DNA of 64,000 bases from Panicum virgatum (taxonomy: Eukaryota; Streptophyta; Magnoliopsida; Poales; Poaceae), in NCBI RefSeq assembly GCF_016808335.1, contig NC_053149.1, forward strand, positions 30,687,339-30,751,338, given 5' to 3'. Under the pieces are notes generated by a model. The model was not told where the DNA came from. It was given only the letters and a program-made list of their open reading frames with translations, and did not search any database. Positions 36,676 to 49,506 of this stretch are shown piece by piece; position 1 is the stretch's first letter, and every line of letters begins with the position of its first letter. The translations under genes were made by a program, and so were the position numbers.

Positions 36676-37578
36676 TGTTGGCAATCGATAACGATGGTTT
36701 CTGCCACCAACGCTCCGCCTGATTTTATGAAATGTAGGCCTTAACCATGCCATAACCCTTACTACTAATGAGTTCCACAAGTTTTGGTGTTTATTTGATC
36801 TCAGGGACGACATATCCAAATTTGACCCAAAACGGACGCTGTTTGGACCGGAAGGCCCGAACCTGGCCGACCGGCATACTTCCGGTGGGATCTTGGCATG
36901 AGACTTTACCAAAGTCACATAGAGGGAGAATTCAAGCCATCCCAATGGGCTATATCAAGAAATGCACAACTTGGACACGGAAGGCTTGGACCCACATTTA
37001 AAAGAGAAGCCAACCTAGGCCATGGTCAAGTGTTCAGTAAATACTCTATCTAGAAGTGATCCATGGCCAGAGAGGAGCGTGTCGGTGCAACAGAGGACCG
37101 AGAGGCTGCCAGAGGCAGACCGCCCGGCCCCAAGGAGGCCACCCGGCCCAAAAGCATGTCGGTTGAGCAAATCGCCAGAAGTACCGACCTCCAGATGAGA
37201 TCAGAGCCACTCACGCGAAGTCGGTGGCCAGGTGGCGCCACCCCCAGGCCGGCCGGCCTAGGGGATGCTGCTGGCCCCCTTTGTCAGCCTCTGGTGACGC
37301 CCTTTCGCGTGGAGTTGAAGCCAAGGAAGAGGTAGCGTAGGCTTGCAGCGGTTAACCGTTTCACCGACCTTGGCAGCTATAAATAGGACCCCCTCACCTC
37401 ACTTGTAACACACACCTTGGGAGATTGAGTGCCTCACAAATTCAGTTTCATTCTTAGTAGAATAGGGAGAGTGTGAGGTGAGAGCTTGGGCGGAAGCCGA
37501 GCTAAAGGGGCGGAGTCGAGTTCTCTCGACCTTACCCCATCTTATACCCACCTCGGGGGAATCTTATAATCAAGTAAG
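36676..37578 (+). repeat. Athila-like LTR Y, first part (holds element B)
   Basis: Begins TGTTGGCAATCG after GCCAG. It contains a GGCCGGCCGGCC palindrome-type block (near 37246) and a TATA box (37378-37385). It is cut by element B at 37579, resumes at 49507 and ends near 50100. Its last dozen bases, expected to end GTGCCAACA, are missing and the matching TSD is absent, so the right edge was removed. It is either a solo LTR or the remains of a larger element. Confidence 0.75.
37378..37385 (+). promoter_or_regulatory. TATA box of LTR Y
   Basis: TATAAATA before GGACCCCCTCACCTCACTTG, matching the C and D LTRs. Confidence 0.6.
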
Positions 37579-38793
37579 TGTTGTCGGTCGAAACCCACCG
37601 GCGAGCAGCGACGGGCAACACGAAGAGCCGGGAGGTCGCCGGGGCGCTAGCAGGCACTGCTCCCTCGTCGACGGCCCGCAATTCCGTCACGCGCCCGGAG
37701 AATGTGTGGAAAGCCGGGCATGCCACTTGACCTATACCCAATCAGGAGGGTGCGAACGTGCTCCAAACAGTTTCCTGCATACAAAGACACATATAAATAT
37801 AAGTCCGAGCCATGGTCGGCTCCCCAGGACGACTCTTGCATCGGCTTTAAAGGGCCGATCGAGTGCCGGTGTCAGATTGGATCTGTTGCATCCAGATATT
37901 GATGAATAAAGCAAATAAATATAAAGCTGCTTCAATTAAATCTAATTGATCTAATCCACGATGGTAACAGCTTCACTGCTAGATCGGAACATCCTACACG
38001 TGACTAGGCCTAATGAACATAACAGACAACTAAACCACAACCCAAAACAGAGGCCTAAGAACTAGCAAGAGCCGATTCCCGGAACAATCCCTATCTGGGC
38101 TAAGATAAAGCATCTATTACACCACCGGATCATCCAATCCGTTTGCAAGGCCTAACCTAGCAGATATTACGCCAACTCTTAAGATAAGGGCAAACCATAA
38201 TAGATCAGATCTACTAGACATAAAAGAAGCAGGGTGTTGCCTCTGTGCAACTAATTCTATGCGATAAGAACTAGCATGAGATTGAAACATGACTGCACAG
38301 AGACAACATGATATTCGTAGATGATAAGCAACGAAGCACAACAGATCTACTAAAAGCCATGCTACGAACATCAAGATAACTAGTACTACTCGCCATAAAA
38401 AACGCTTCAGTACGAGTAGTACCAAGGTAAAAGCAAGAACAATACTGCCCTGATCGCAAGGAGCGATCAGGGCAGCATGGCACTTACTTGGATGAAACCC
38501 TAGGATTAGGGGTGGCGATGCGCCAAGAGTTGTTGTTTGCGAGACGTGATGACGCTCTCCTTTACAAATAACAAAGGATACATATTTATAGTCTGGAGAC
38601 TTGGGAAACAATCTAAACTAATCTTGTCCCGATCGGACTCTATCTTCTAATCTTAAACTAAATCTAAGGATACATGGCCCATGTGGCCCAGATGCTCACG
38701 CAGGAGCCGATTTACAAGTCTTCTTAGTCTTCTGCTTTAAGCCCATCTTGCTTTCAGCCCATAAATTAATCCTGTTAATTTATGGCGATAACA
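37579..38793 (-). repeat. 3' LTR of element B (1215 bp)
   Basis: Plus-strand ends TGTTGTCGGTCG and GGCGATAACA; complete. Confidence 0.92.
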
Positions 38794-38806
38794 CATGCCC
38801 CCCTGG
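38794..38806 (-). other. Polypurine tract of element B
   Basis: CCAGGGGGGCATG on the minus strand next to the LTR. Confidence 0.7.
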
Positions 38807-39053
38807 TTTTGGCAATGATAGTTCCAAAACCAATCCGTCCCTTCGTCTTCCCATTAATGTTCATTAAACACACTGCAACCTCCAAGGAAGATGCAACGTC
38901 TCTGCAACTTGCTCCTCGTAGAACGTGAAAACTGCCGATCCGTCTCCCATCTTTTCACTATTTAATCTCACCCGAATCGGCTCTTCTTCACAGCGGACTC
39001 CTTCTTCCTCCCAGAGCCAGTAGCGCAGAAACCCCAATCCTTCAGCACCAGTA

Positions 39054-39620
39054 ATGGCGATCTCTTCCTCCTCCGACTCCAACTCCTTCGGAGACTCTTC
39101 TTCTTCCTCCTCTCCTTCTTCTTCCCCCCTCCCTGCTTCTTCCATCGACTCCATTCCGGAGAGTCGGGAGCCGACGCCGGAGTGGGACCCAACAGCAGCC
39201 TACGAGGCGCTGGCTCCTCTGCACTAGGATGCAGAGGAGTTCGACTTCGGGGTCGCCTCCGAGGAGGACGAACCCATGACTGAAGGAGAAGACCTCCGGC
39301 TCCTATTCCAGGAGGAGTCGGAGAGCGGCGAGGAAGAAGACCCTCCTTCTTCGAACGGAGTCGACTCCTCTTCGGAAGAGGAGATCGACTCCCCCTCCGA
39401 TGACGATGAGCCGATGGGCGGAAAGCCCTTCCGGTTCCTCGGGTCCTCCGAGGGGGACAGCGAGGAAGAGAAAAGTGGCGGCGACGACGAGGGCTGGAGC
39501 GACTTCGGGTCCGAAGGCGGCAGCAGCGCCTTCAGCAGCGACGACGACAGCGACGATGGCAGCAGTGACGGCAGCAGCGGGGATGTGCCGGCCCGAAGCC
39601 CCAAGCGCCGTAGGTACTAG
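39054..39620 (+). pseudogene. Antisense acidic Ser/Asp/Glu-rich protein, copy B
   Basis: Homologue of 16175-16734, about 188 residues. It starts MAISSSSDSNSFGDSSSS, has PEWDPTAAYEALAPLH, then acidic runs (EEESESGEEED, SSSEEEIDSPSDDDE), and ends SPKRRRY. One TAG (near 39226) replaces a Trp codon that copy A keeps; otherwise the frame is open. The upstream TATTTAA is retained near 38956. Function unknown. Confidence 0.62.
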
Positions 39621-39803
39621 GTACCTACAAGCAGTAGTAGTAGGTAGCATCGTAGGGGTAGGATCATAAAGCCGAAGGATTAATTCCTTTGTAACAATCG
39701 GCTTTCCTTGTAATGAACTGTCCATTAATGAAATCAGTTTCCTTTCAATTCCATGTGTCTGATATTTACTTTCCAAAAAGCCGATGGCAACGCATCAGGC
39801 TTC

Positions 39804-39812
39804 TATAAATAT
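39804..39812 (+). promoter_or_regulatory. TATA box of the antisense PMD-like gene, copy B
   Basis: TATAAATAT, 200 bp before the ATG at 40010; bracketed by GCCGAT on both sides (39781 and near 39818). Confidence 0.65.
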
Positions 39813-40009
39813 CCAAGAGCCGATGGAATTCAAACTAAAAGCAATCCGCACAAGAGTAGAGTATTCCTTCCACCTTGAACTCGACAAACTCTTGAAACCG
39901 AGCATAATTCGAAAACCAAGCTCCACAAATTCGAGCAAAAATCCTCCAAGCAGCCGGAATTTGAATTAGAGCCTGCAGCAATCAAACCCTAAGACGACGG
40001 ATCTGAACC

Positions 40010-42832
40010 ATGGCAGATTCTGCAACTCAGACGACAAGCTCTGCAATCGATGATGTGGCAATCTGCGGCCTGAAGGTAATATTCGGCCCAATCCTTTAGT
40101 TTTCTTCAGCTTACCAAGCTTCTGAAACTGAAACTCTGTAACATGACACCATACGCATACTTCTGAATTTTTGAACTTCAGGTGTCAGACATCCTTTTGC
40201 CGCATCCCTCCAATCCAAAATCTTTCTGTCTTGGCCCACAAACCCATGAAAACCCCATAGATTTGATCTCTTGTGAAGCAAATAGGATCCCTTTTGTGAG
40301 TCAAAACATCGATCTGAACCTCTGGGCTGACTGCTTAAGAGCCTGGCCTAACCCCCCTGAGAGCTGGATTACATGGTACAGCAGAGTAGCAAAAGCTCAT
40401 ATGCCCTTGTGGCAGGATTTGAACATAGCTAATGCACTTTGTTTATCACTGTCTCCACTTGACAAAGATGAAAATCTTCTGAAAACCATCGGCTACTTTT
40501 GGTCTGATGCCCTGAATTGTTTCCTCTTTGGTCATGGACCCATGACCATTACTCTGCTGGATGTTACCATGATCACTGGCCTAGACATTAATTCTCCTAA
40601 TCCTACTGCTCACAAAATGGAAGAAGTCCCCTTCAAGCTTACTTCCAAAGCTAACTGCACAAACTGGGGCACTTACATGAGTCAGCACATGATAACAAAA
40701 GGTCCAGTGACTGAGAAGGAACACACAGCCTTCTTAAATCTTTGGCTAGAGCACTTCATCTTCTGTGGTCCTTCTTTAGCTCCAACTAAGAATTATCTTC
40801 CCTTGGCCTATCTCCTGGCCCATGGCAATCGCACCAGCCTAGGTAAACTTTTCCTTTGAGAAACCTACAGATATCTCCATTTGATGAAATCTAACTTGCT
40901 TAACCAAAAGAAACTGAGAACTGGAGGCCCTTGGTGGTTTATTCAGTTGTGGGCACAACTGTACTTTCAGCACCATATCCCAAACTTCCAAGGCCTGACC
41001 AAGAACTCTTTTCCTGACGAAAGTGGCAAACCAATTAGATGTACTAGCTACGGTCAAGCTTTGTTCAGCCTTCCTGGCAGTAAATTGAACTCAACAGATG
41101 TAGCAAATTGGTTCAGAGTCTTCTACAAAGGACTAGATAATCCTCTCTACTTCCCATTTACTGAATCTGAATCCTTTGAGAACCCAACTGCATTCAGATT
41201 AGATAACTTTGACGATGACGATAGCACTCGGCATCTATATTCTCTGATGATTCGACCTGGCTTCCTCCCTGTTGGCATCAGCACCTCTAATAGAATTATC
41301 AAGCCAGGTTATGAATCTTACCAACCAGCCATAGCAGCTCGGCAATTTGGCCTAGGACAGGTCCCTCCCCACTTCCATATTCACCACTTGGTGGAGAGCA
41401 GAGCCGATCTGCCTAACGGTCTCACCAGTTCAAGATGCTATAGTATGTTTGATGACCTCCACATCCCAATACCAGCCGATCTGTCCTTTACCTCCTCATC
41501 AATCGGCTTTGATACTTGGTGGAACATGTGGAAAACTCATGTCTTCAGAAAAGCTCTAGGTCCTCGACTACAGCAAATCGATCCTGAATATGTAATTCCC
41601 GGGGAAGAGGTACTGAATTCATGCACTTTATTCCTTCTGAGTCCTCTATCCCTTTCTCTTGGCTAATCCTGCTCATCCTGTTAGCAGCAACAAGATGGTC
41701 CAGAACCCTCGACCAGCACTGGGAAGCCATTCCACTTTCTTCCAACTGCCCCTGATGTACTCTTCTGCAAAGGATCACCACCAATGAAGAAAGTGATAAT
41801 GTCTGTTCAGCCAAACTTACTTCAGTCGGCTTCCAAGCGAAGACAAACTTCTGCAAGCGTTGCCCCCCCCCCCCGAGTCTTGACCAAGAAAAGGAAAATG
41901 ATCACGAGGCGAGTGATCAAGAAACCAGCACCAGCTTCTTCGAGTCCATCAGAGTCCAATACCAACCAGGTAACTCACTTCTCTGAAACTTCTTCTTTAT
42001 CTCATACATGTGTACTCTGATTAACTGTAATTCTATTTTCAGGACGCAACTGAAGACATCCCCAATGCAGAAAGCCTGGATCAACATGAGCTAGCTGCAA
42101 CTCCTGATGCACTGATGGATGCAAACGAAGAACAAACCGATACGGTCGATGTTCTCGATGTCAATGCAAGCTCTAACAGGACGATTACTCCTGAATCGCC
42201 CAACACTTCTTCAGAACAGGTAACGTTACAAAACCAATTCTGAATCAGCCTGATAGCTTCATAGATGCATCTTGCTCTAACTCCAGATATGTCCATAGGA
42301 TTTTGACATTTCAGATTTGCTTTCCTTTGACCCGGCATCAATGGGTCTGACTCTCCCTGGAGCAAAAACATAATCTTTACAGCAATCGGCTAACTTGGCA
42401 CACCAGCTTCAACTCATCAAGGATCTACTATCTGCTCCGATTACTGCTCTTGTTGATGATTCCAGCAAGATAAAGAACATCTTCGAGCAAATAGAAACCC
42501 AACTCCCGAAGCCGTTGCAAATCAAGCTCTGGCCAGCCAGCAACCTTCAATTCTTTCGGATAGAAGTGAATAAAGCACAACAACGAATGGAAGCACGTCG
42601 CTCTCAAGCTTCTCTGAAAGCTGACATTACCCAAAAGTGCAAGGCCCTCAACCAGAAGAAGGTAACTCTAGATACCAAAGCTGACGTGTCTGCCAACAAG
42701 AAGCGACTCGACCTCCTGAAGAAAGAACTGGCAGAACTCGAAGAAAGGGTCCGTACCACCAAGATGCTCATCCAGGCTGAAGAAACTTCCATCGCAAACT
42801 CCGAACAAGAGACCCAGGAAATAACCGAGTAG
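40010..42832 (+). pseudogene. Antisense plant-mobile-domain-like gene with coiled coil, copy B
   Basis: Same five-exon structure as copy A: 40010-40075, 40182-41609, 41688-41969, 42043-42219, 42299-42832. Here the exon 2 acceptor (CTTCAG) is intact and exon 2 is exactly 476 codons. Exon 3 gained 6 bp from a longer C run but stays in frame. PMD-like phrases: SWITWYSRVAKAHMPLWQDL, GPMTITLLDVTMITGLDI and SSIGFDTWWNMWKTHVFRKA. The C-terminal coiled coil includes KKELAELEERVRTTKMLIQ. Stops specific to this copy: TGA at about 40857 and TAA near 42372. The TAG at 42830-42832 is shared with A, and 47 more codons stay open beyond it. Confidence 0.72.
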
Positions 42833-43096
42833 ATACAAGTAGAGTTTGCAGAGATAAGCACCTTGAGTCGGCAGATAGTAACAGGCGATGACAAGGATGA
42901 TGAAGCAATCATAGCACGAGCAAACGCTGTCCGTATAGAAGCCATCCATGTCATAGAAGAATTCCTGAACCAGTAGATAGCTCAAGATACAATTAGTACT
43001 GCCTGTTAACCTGAAACTTGTAACTGTTTTAAAAACATCTTAAGTCGATGGTTACACATCGGCTGTTTCGTTCCTCATATATCTCTTTTTTTTACC

Positions 43097-43268
43097 GGCC
43101 AACTCAACGTGTTGGCCTATATCTTTTTTTTCTTTTTTTTACTAGCCAACTCAACGTGTTGGCCTATCTCTTTTCTTTTCTCTCTTTCTTGAGCCTTTTT
43201 TTTACTGGCCAACTCAACGTGTTGGCCTATCATGATTGTTTTTTCGCGGCCAACTCAACGTGTTGGCC
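43097..43268. repeat. Array of four 21-bp hairpins between convergent genes, copy B
   Basis: Units at 43097-43117, 43144-43164 (first base changed to A), 43207-43227 and 43248-43268; arms GGCCAAC/GTTGGCC, loop TCAACGT. One more unit than A, so the array changes in copy number while unit sequence is kept. Confidence 0.75.
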
Positions 43269-43306
43269 TATTACACTGCAGCCAGATGGATCTCATCGGC
43301 TTTTCG

Positions 43307-46300
43307 TTACTCGCCTTCCCACATGCTCAGGAAATACTTCTTGAGATGTTGGCCATTCACAGCAACAAGAAACTTGACGCCGTCCAATTCCTCGAGCATG
43401 TATGCATTGCCAGGCAAGACCTGATCAACCTTGTACGGACCATGCCAAGTTGGAGACCATTTACCAAACTTTTTATCTTTAGTTCCTAATGGCAATACTA
43501 CCTCCCAAACCAAATCTCCAACCTGGAAATCCTTAGGCCTGACCTTCTTGTTGTACGCACGAGCAACTTTAGCCTTATTTTCTTTGATCTTCTCCAGCGA
43601 CCAAAGCCTTAGTTCTGTCAGGTCCTCCACACTATCGTTCATCAAGGCTGCATACTGTTCAGCGGATAAATCATTCTGAAACTCGACACGCCTTGATCCG
43701 GCCGTGATCTCCCATGGTAACACAGCGTCTTGGCCGTAAACTAGATGGTACGGCGACGTCTTGGTGGATCCATGACATGAAATACGATATGCCCACAAAG
43801 CTTCTGACAACACCTCATGCCAGCGCCTAGGATATTCATCGATCTTTCGCTTTATGAGCTTGATGAGGCTCTGGTTAGATGCTTCAGCCTGTCCATTAGC
43901 TTGGGCATAATATGGAGATGATCTGATCAGCTTAATTCCCATGACGTCGGCAAACATTCTGAACTCCTCCGATATGAAGACCGATCCTCCATCGGTCGTA
44001 ATAGTTTGAGGAATTCCAAATCTATGGATGATGTGCTCTTTGACAAAGCTGATCACATCTCTTGACGCTACTGATCTCATGGGCACTGCCTCTACCCACT
44101 TTGTGAAATAATCTGTGGCAGCTAAGACCCATTGGTGGCCCTTGCTAGACGATGGGTTGATCTGACCAATCATGTCCATGGCCCAACCTCTGAATAGCCA
44201 CGGCTTGATGATAGGATTCATTACTGATGCTGGCACTATCTGAATTTTGCCAAACCTCTGACATGCCTGACATCCTTTATAATATTTGAAACAGTCTTCA
44301 AGCATGGTAGGCCAATAATATCCCGATCGCCTAACCAGCCACTTCATCTTATGAGCCGATTGATGAGTACCGCAAGCTCCTTCGTGAACCTCATGCAAGA
44401 GCCGATTTGACTCTGAAGGTCCCAGACATTTAAGCAGTAGTCCTTCTAAGGTCCTATAGAACATGTCATCCCCTATCAGAACATACTTCATGGCCTTGAG
44501 TCTTATCCTTCTGGGTGCCCCCCGAGCCGAATCCTTCAAGTAATTGAAGATATCGGCTCTCCAGTCTCCGGGTTCTAGAAACTGAACCTCCACGTCAACT
44601 CCATCGGCTGTTTCCCTGTACCCAGAAGCCATCTGTGCCAAATCATTGGCTTCATTGTTCAGAGTTCTGCGTATCCAGTGGAAATTGATGTACCTGAATT
44701 GCGACATCAACTCACGGCACTGCATCCATATCGGAAATAGAGCCTCGCTCTCGCATCTATATTCTTCCGTGAGCTGAGAGATCACTAGCTTTGAATCTCC
44801 AAAAATTTCCACCGCTTCTGCACCAGCTTCAAGGAGCAGTTCCATCCCTTTGCGAACGGCTTCATATTCCACCAAATTATTGGTGCATGGGGCAGTCATT
44901 CTGATGGAAAAGGAGTAAGTCGCTCCACGAGGCGAGACCAATAGAATTCCCACACCGCACCCATCATCACAAGCCGATCCGTCGAAGAACATATCCCAAG
45001 CACGAACAAATAGTGCAGCAATATCCGTGCTGATCCTGTCTGCAACAAGATCCGCCAGTGCCTGCCCTTTGATTGCTTTTGCAGGCTGATACCGAATATC
45101 GAACTCTGACAATGCAAACATCCATTTTCCCAGCCGGCCTTTCAGGACAGGAGCCGTCAGCATGTGCTTTATGACATCCGATTTGCATATGACAATTGTT
45201 TCCGCCGAGAGCAAAATATGGCGAAGCTTTGTATAAGCAAAGACAAAGCTTCTCGATTTCAGGATACCTGGTCTCGGCATCTAACATGCGCCTGCTGAGG
45301 TAGAAAACCACCCTCTCCTGGCCATCGTGCTTCTGGATCAACACCGAAGCAATAGAAGTGTCACCCACGGATAGGTACATGTAGAACGACCTATCTTGCT
45401 GAGGAGGAACCAACACTGGAGGCTTGGACAAATATTCCTTGATTTCATCGAAAGCTTGCTGCTGTTCTGCCCCCCAGCGAAACTCATCATCGGATTTGAT
45501 CTTTACTAAACCTATGAACGGCTCATTGTGCCCAGACAGATTAGAAATAAATCGTATGACAAAATTAATTTTACCGATAAACCTCTATAACTCTTTCTTT
45601 GTAGTAGGTGGCTTCATCGTCTTCACAACTTCTTGACTTTTCAGGCCAATCTCGATTCCCCATTCATGCACCAAGAATCCCAAAAATTGACTGGCCGATA
45701 CTCCAAAGGCGCACTTCTTTGGGTTCATTTTGAGCCCAAACCTTCGAGTCCGTTCCAGAACTTGATGTAGATCTTCTAGATGCCCCCAGCTGATTTGGAC
45801 TTGACCACAACATCATCAATATAAATCTCTACCAACTTGCCGACGAGATCATGAAAAATGTAATTCATGGCACGTTGGTACGTTGCACCGGCATTTTTCA
45901 GTCCAAAGGTCATCACCAAATATTCGAACAAGCCGACGGCGCCTGGTACTCTGAACGCGGTTTTGTTCATGTCTTCTAGGGCCATGAAGATCTGGTTGTA
46001 ACCGGCATTACCGTCCATAAAACTCATCATCTTGTGGCCGGCAGCTGCGTTGATCAATGTCTCTGCAACAGGCATCGGGTATTCGTCTTTTGGCGTCGCT
46101 CTGTTGAGATCTCTAAAATCGACGCAGACACGCCATCGGCTATCCTTCTTTTGTACCGGTACCCCGCTAGAGATCCATTCTGCATACCGGCATGGCCTGA
46201 TGGACCCAGCATCCAACATCTTCTCCACCTCTTTCTTGACTTCTTCTAGGACTTCGGCCTTCATCTGACGTGCTCGTTGCTGAAACGGCCGAAACCCTTT

Positions 46301-46735
46301 CTTGAGTGGGAGCCGATGCTCGACAATGCTTCTATCCAGACCGGGCATCTCAGTGTAGTCCCATGCAAAGCAGTCCTGGTACTCTTTCAGTAGTGCAATC
46401 ATCTCCTCTTGCAAGGCCGGATCCAACTTCTTGCGGATAAATGTCGGCCGTGGCTTATCCCCAGGACCGATGTCAACCTCTTCCAAGTCATCAGCTGACG
46501 TGAACCCGTATCCGATTTTGCCGTCGTCTGAAAAATCAGCGGCGAATGCAAGCGAGTCTTCGTTATCCACAAGATCAGCGGCAAACACAGGGAGATGATA
46601 GGAAAAATTATTTGGCCAACCGCGTGGGCTGGCCGCTTCTACACTTCCATTATCATTCGAAACCCAATAGTCGATAAGTGGCCAACTGCCAGAGCAGACC
46701 ATCGTGTGTACATGATGTAACAATTCCGAACCCAA
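43307..46735 (-). pseudogene. pol: Element B pol: RT, RNase H, archaeal-type RNase H, integrase
   Basis: Homologue of A pol in three open stretches: 46735-45776 (RT with VCVDFRDLNRATPKDEYPM and YIDDVV), 45431-44967 and 45280-43307. The long 657-residue stretch holds the second RNase H (MFFDGSACDDGCGVGI) and a full integrase (HHCC, TDYFTKW, TTDGGSVF, GQAEASNQ). A frameshift near 45776 and a small deletion near 45230 break the frame; a further stop lies near 45590. Integrase and second RNase H have no stop, unlike A. Confidence 0.92.
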
Positions 46736-46818
46736 ACAAGATTTTCTTATTTTTTGGGGCCGATCGCTGGGATCGGCCTCTCTATTTCTATTACATCCCG
46801 TAGCATGCCAAGATGCAT

Positions 46819-48238
46819 CTACTCTATGAGGCCAGTGGATAAGACCAGCCTCAGTCCGTTTTTTGTCGCCTCGATCCGATCACAGTGTTCCAGGGCGATT
46901 CCTGAGATCGGCTCTTGTCCATCTGCGTCCCAGGCATTCATATCTACAAGCGAGACTTCACTAGAATCGTCTGCAGGGACCACTTCTACTTCATCGCCAT
47001 CCCATTGGACCAGATACTGATGCATTGTGGAAGGGATACAGCAGTTGGCATGAATCCAGTCTCTCCCAAGCAGCACTGTGTATGTACTCTTGCTGTTGAC
47101 GATGAAGAACGATGTTGGCACAGTCTTGCGACCCACTTTCAGCTCCACATTTAGGACCCCCATCGCCTCTGATGGCTGTCCATTGAAGTCATTAAGCATC
47201 ACATTGGTCTTGATCAGATCGGCAGAAGAACGACCCAATCGGCGCAGCATAGAGTATGGCATCAGGTTGACCGCGGCACCAGTGTCGACCAACATCCTGT
47301 TCACAGGCTTGCCATTGATGAAGCCCTTGAGATATAATCCCTTCAGGTGCTTGTAGCTTTTCTCCTTGGGCTTCTCAAAGATGATTGGCTGCGAGCCCAG
47401 ATCCAGCTGTGCGATAGCCGATTCTTCCGGTTGGGGTGCCCGAAACTCCGACGGGAGTACGAACACCATGTTCACATCAGCCGATGGCTTCTCATCGGCT
47501 TTTGTCTGCTTGGGGTGCCACTCTTTTCTGGGAGGGCGCCTTTCCTCTCTTCGCGGTCGCCTGACTTGCTCCACGCTAAGAACTCCTGGGGCCGACGGCT
47601 CAGCTCTCGGCCCAGTAGCGTACTTTGCCAGCCACGCTTGTTTTTCTGCCTCTGCTCCAGAAGCTCCTGGGTTCAACATCTGCACCGAGCGTGCTGGACT
47701 GACGCTGTCAGGAATGTAGGTGCACGTGTAGCCGTGCGGAATCTCCTTCTCTAGGATCACTGCCGATCTTGTGGACGACGTAGATCGGCAAGCTCTGTGG
47801 TCTGGGAGCTGCAAATGAGAATGGCAGTTGCGTCCTAGAATGCAGTGCAGCTTCCTCTGTGTGACTCCCCAGGGTTGGCCCCGATGGAGAGTACTGGTTC
47901 TTGATTATCTCCTGGATGACACGATGAGCCATGCGCTCGAGTTCGTTCATTAGGCTCTGAGAGTGCCGATGAAGCGCATGGGCCACCATGTAGTTCATCT
48001 CCTGACGCAGGGCTCTAGTACACTCTTCAGATGGTACAGACATATCTACATTGTCAAGAGTGCCTTCTGGTGAGAACCCCTTCCACCTGATGCCATGGTT
48101 GCGGGTTTTCTCAAAAGAGCCGATGAGATCGGCTTCCAGCAGAGCTTTGATCTCATCATACTTCTTCTTGTGTTCAGGAGGAAGCTCTTCATACGTGACG
48201 GGCTTGGGAGCGGGTTCTCGATCTTGAGCTCCAGTCAT
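46819..48238 (-). pseudogene. gag-pro: Element B gag-protease with large gag deletion
   Basis: Starts [20 protein letters not shown] at 48238. A small deletion near 47740 shifts the frame. At about 47560 the sequence jumps from LSVEQV (N-terminal gag) to RRPRREERRPPRK, which in A lies some 1.7 kb further on. The capsid core and Cys/His segment are thus gone. The protease is intact at its active site (VDTGAAVNLMPY). The frame ends with TAG at 46819, as in A. Confidence 0.88.
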
Positions 48239-48290
48239 TGTTGCAGTGGACGTTGTTGCCGAGAGTGGTCCCACCAGGCGTGCCAGAATG

Positions 48291-49506
48291 TGTTGTCGAT
48301 CGAAACCCACCGGCGAGCAGCGACGGGCAACACGAAGAGCCGGGAGGTCGCCGGGGCACTGGCAGGCACTGCTCCCTCGTCGACAGCCCGCAATTCCGTC
48401 ACGCGCCCCGGAGAATGTGTGGAAAGCCGGGCGTGCCACCTGACCTATACCCGATCAGGAGGGTGCGAACGTGCTCCAAACAGTTTCCTGCATACAAAGA
48501 CACGTATAAATATAAGTCTGAGCCGTGGTCGGCTCCCCGGGATGACTCTTGCATCGGCTTTAAAGAGTCGATCGAGTCCCGGTGTCAGATTGGATCTGTT
48601 GCATCCAGATATTGATGAATAAAGCAAATAAATATAAAGCTGCTTCAATTAAATCTAATTGATCTAATCCACGATGGTAACAACTTCACTGCTAGATTGG
48701 AACATTCTACACGTGACTAGGCCTAATGAACATAACAGACAACTAAACCACAACCCAAAACAGAGGCCTAAGAACTAGCAAGAGCCGATTCCCGGAACAA
48801 TCCCTATCTGGGCTAAGATAAAGCATCTATTACACCACCGGATCATCCAATTCATTTGCAAGGCCTAACCTAGCAGATATTACTCCAACTCTTAAGATAA
48901 GAGCAAACCATAACAGATCAGATCTACTAGACATAAAAGAAGCAGGGTGTTGCCTCTGTGCAACTAATTCTATGCGACAAGAACTAGAATGAGATTGAAA
49001 CATGACTGCACAGAGACAACATGATATTCGTAGATGATAAGCAACGAAGCACAATAGATCTACTAAAAGCCATGCTACGAACATCAAGATAACTAGTACT
49101 ACTCGCCATAAAAAACGCTTCAGTACGAGTAGTACCAAGGTAAAAGTAAGAACAATATTGCCCTAATCGCAAGGAGCGATCAGGGCAGCATGGCACTTAC
49201 TTGGATGAAACCCTAGGATTAGGGGTGGCGATGCGCCGAGAGTTGTTGTTTGCAAGACGTGATGACGCTCTCCTTTACAAATAACAAAGGATACATATTT
49301 ATAGTCCGGAGAATTGGGAAACAATCTAAACTAATCTTGTCCCGATCGGACTCTATCTTCTAATCTTAAACTAAATCTAAGGATACATGGCCCATGTGGC
49401 CCAGATGCTCACGCAGGAGCCGATTTACAAGTCTTCTTAGTCTTCTGCTTTAAGCCCATCTTGCTTTCGGCCCATAAATTAATCCTGTTAATTTATGGCG
49501 ATAACA
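48291..49506 (-). repeat. 5' LTR of element B (1216 bp)
   Basis: Plus-strand start TGTTGTCGATCG, end GGCGATAACA, then the GTAAG duplication. A PBS-like sequence lies just inside at about 48269-48288. Confidence 0.92.

Larger units (their letters stand above)
37579..49506 (-). mobile_element. TAT/Retand-like retrotransposon B, gag-deleted, complete ends
   Basis: 11,928 bp with LTRs of 1215 and 1216 bp, flanked by the perfect 5-bp duplication GTAAG (37574-37578 and 49507-49511). Same plan as A, including both antisense genes and the hairpin array, but about 1.7 kb of gag is deleted. LTRs differ by about 2-4% where compared by eye. It should depend on another element for gag. Confidence 0.93.
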
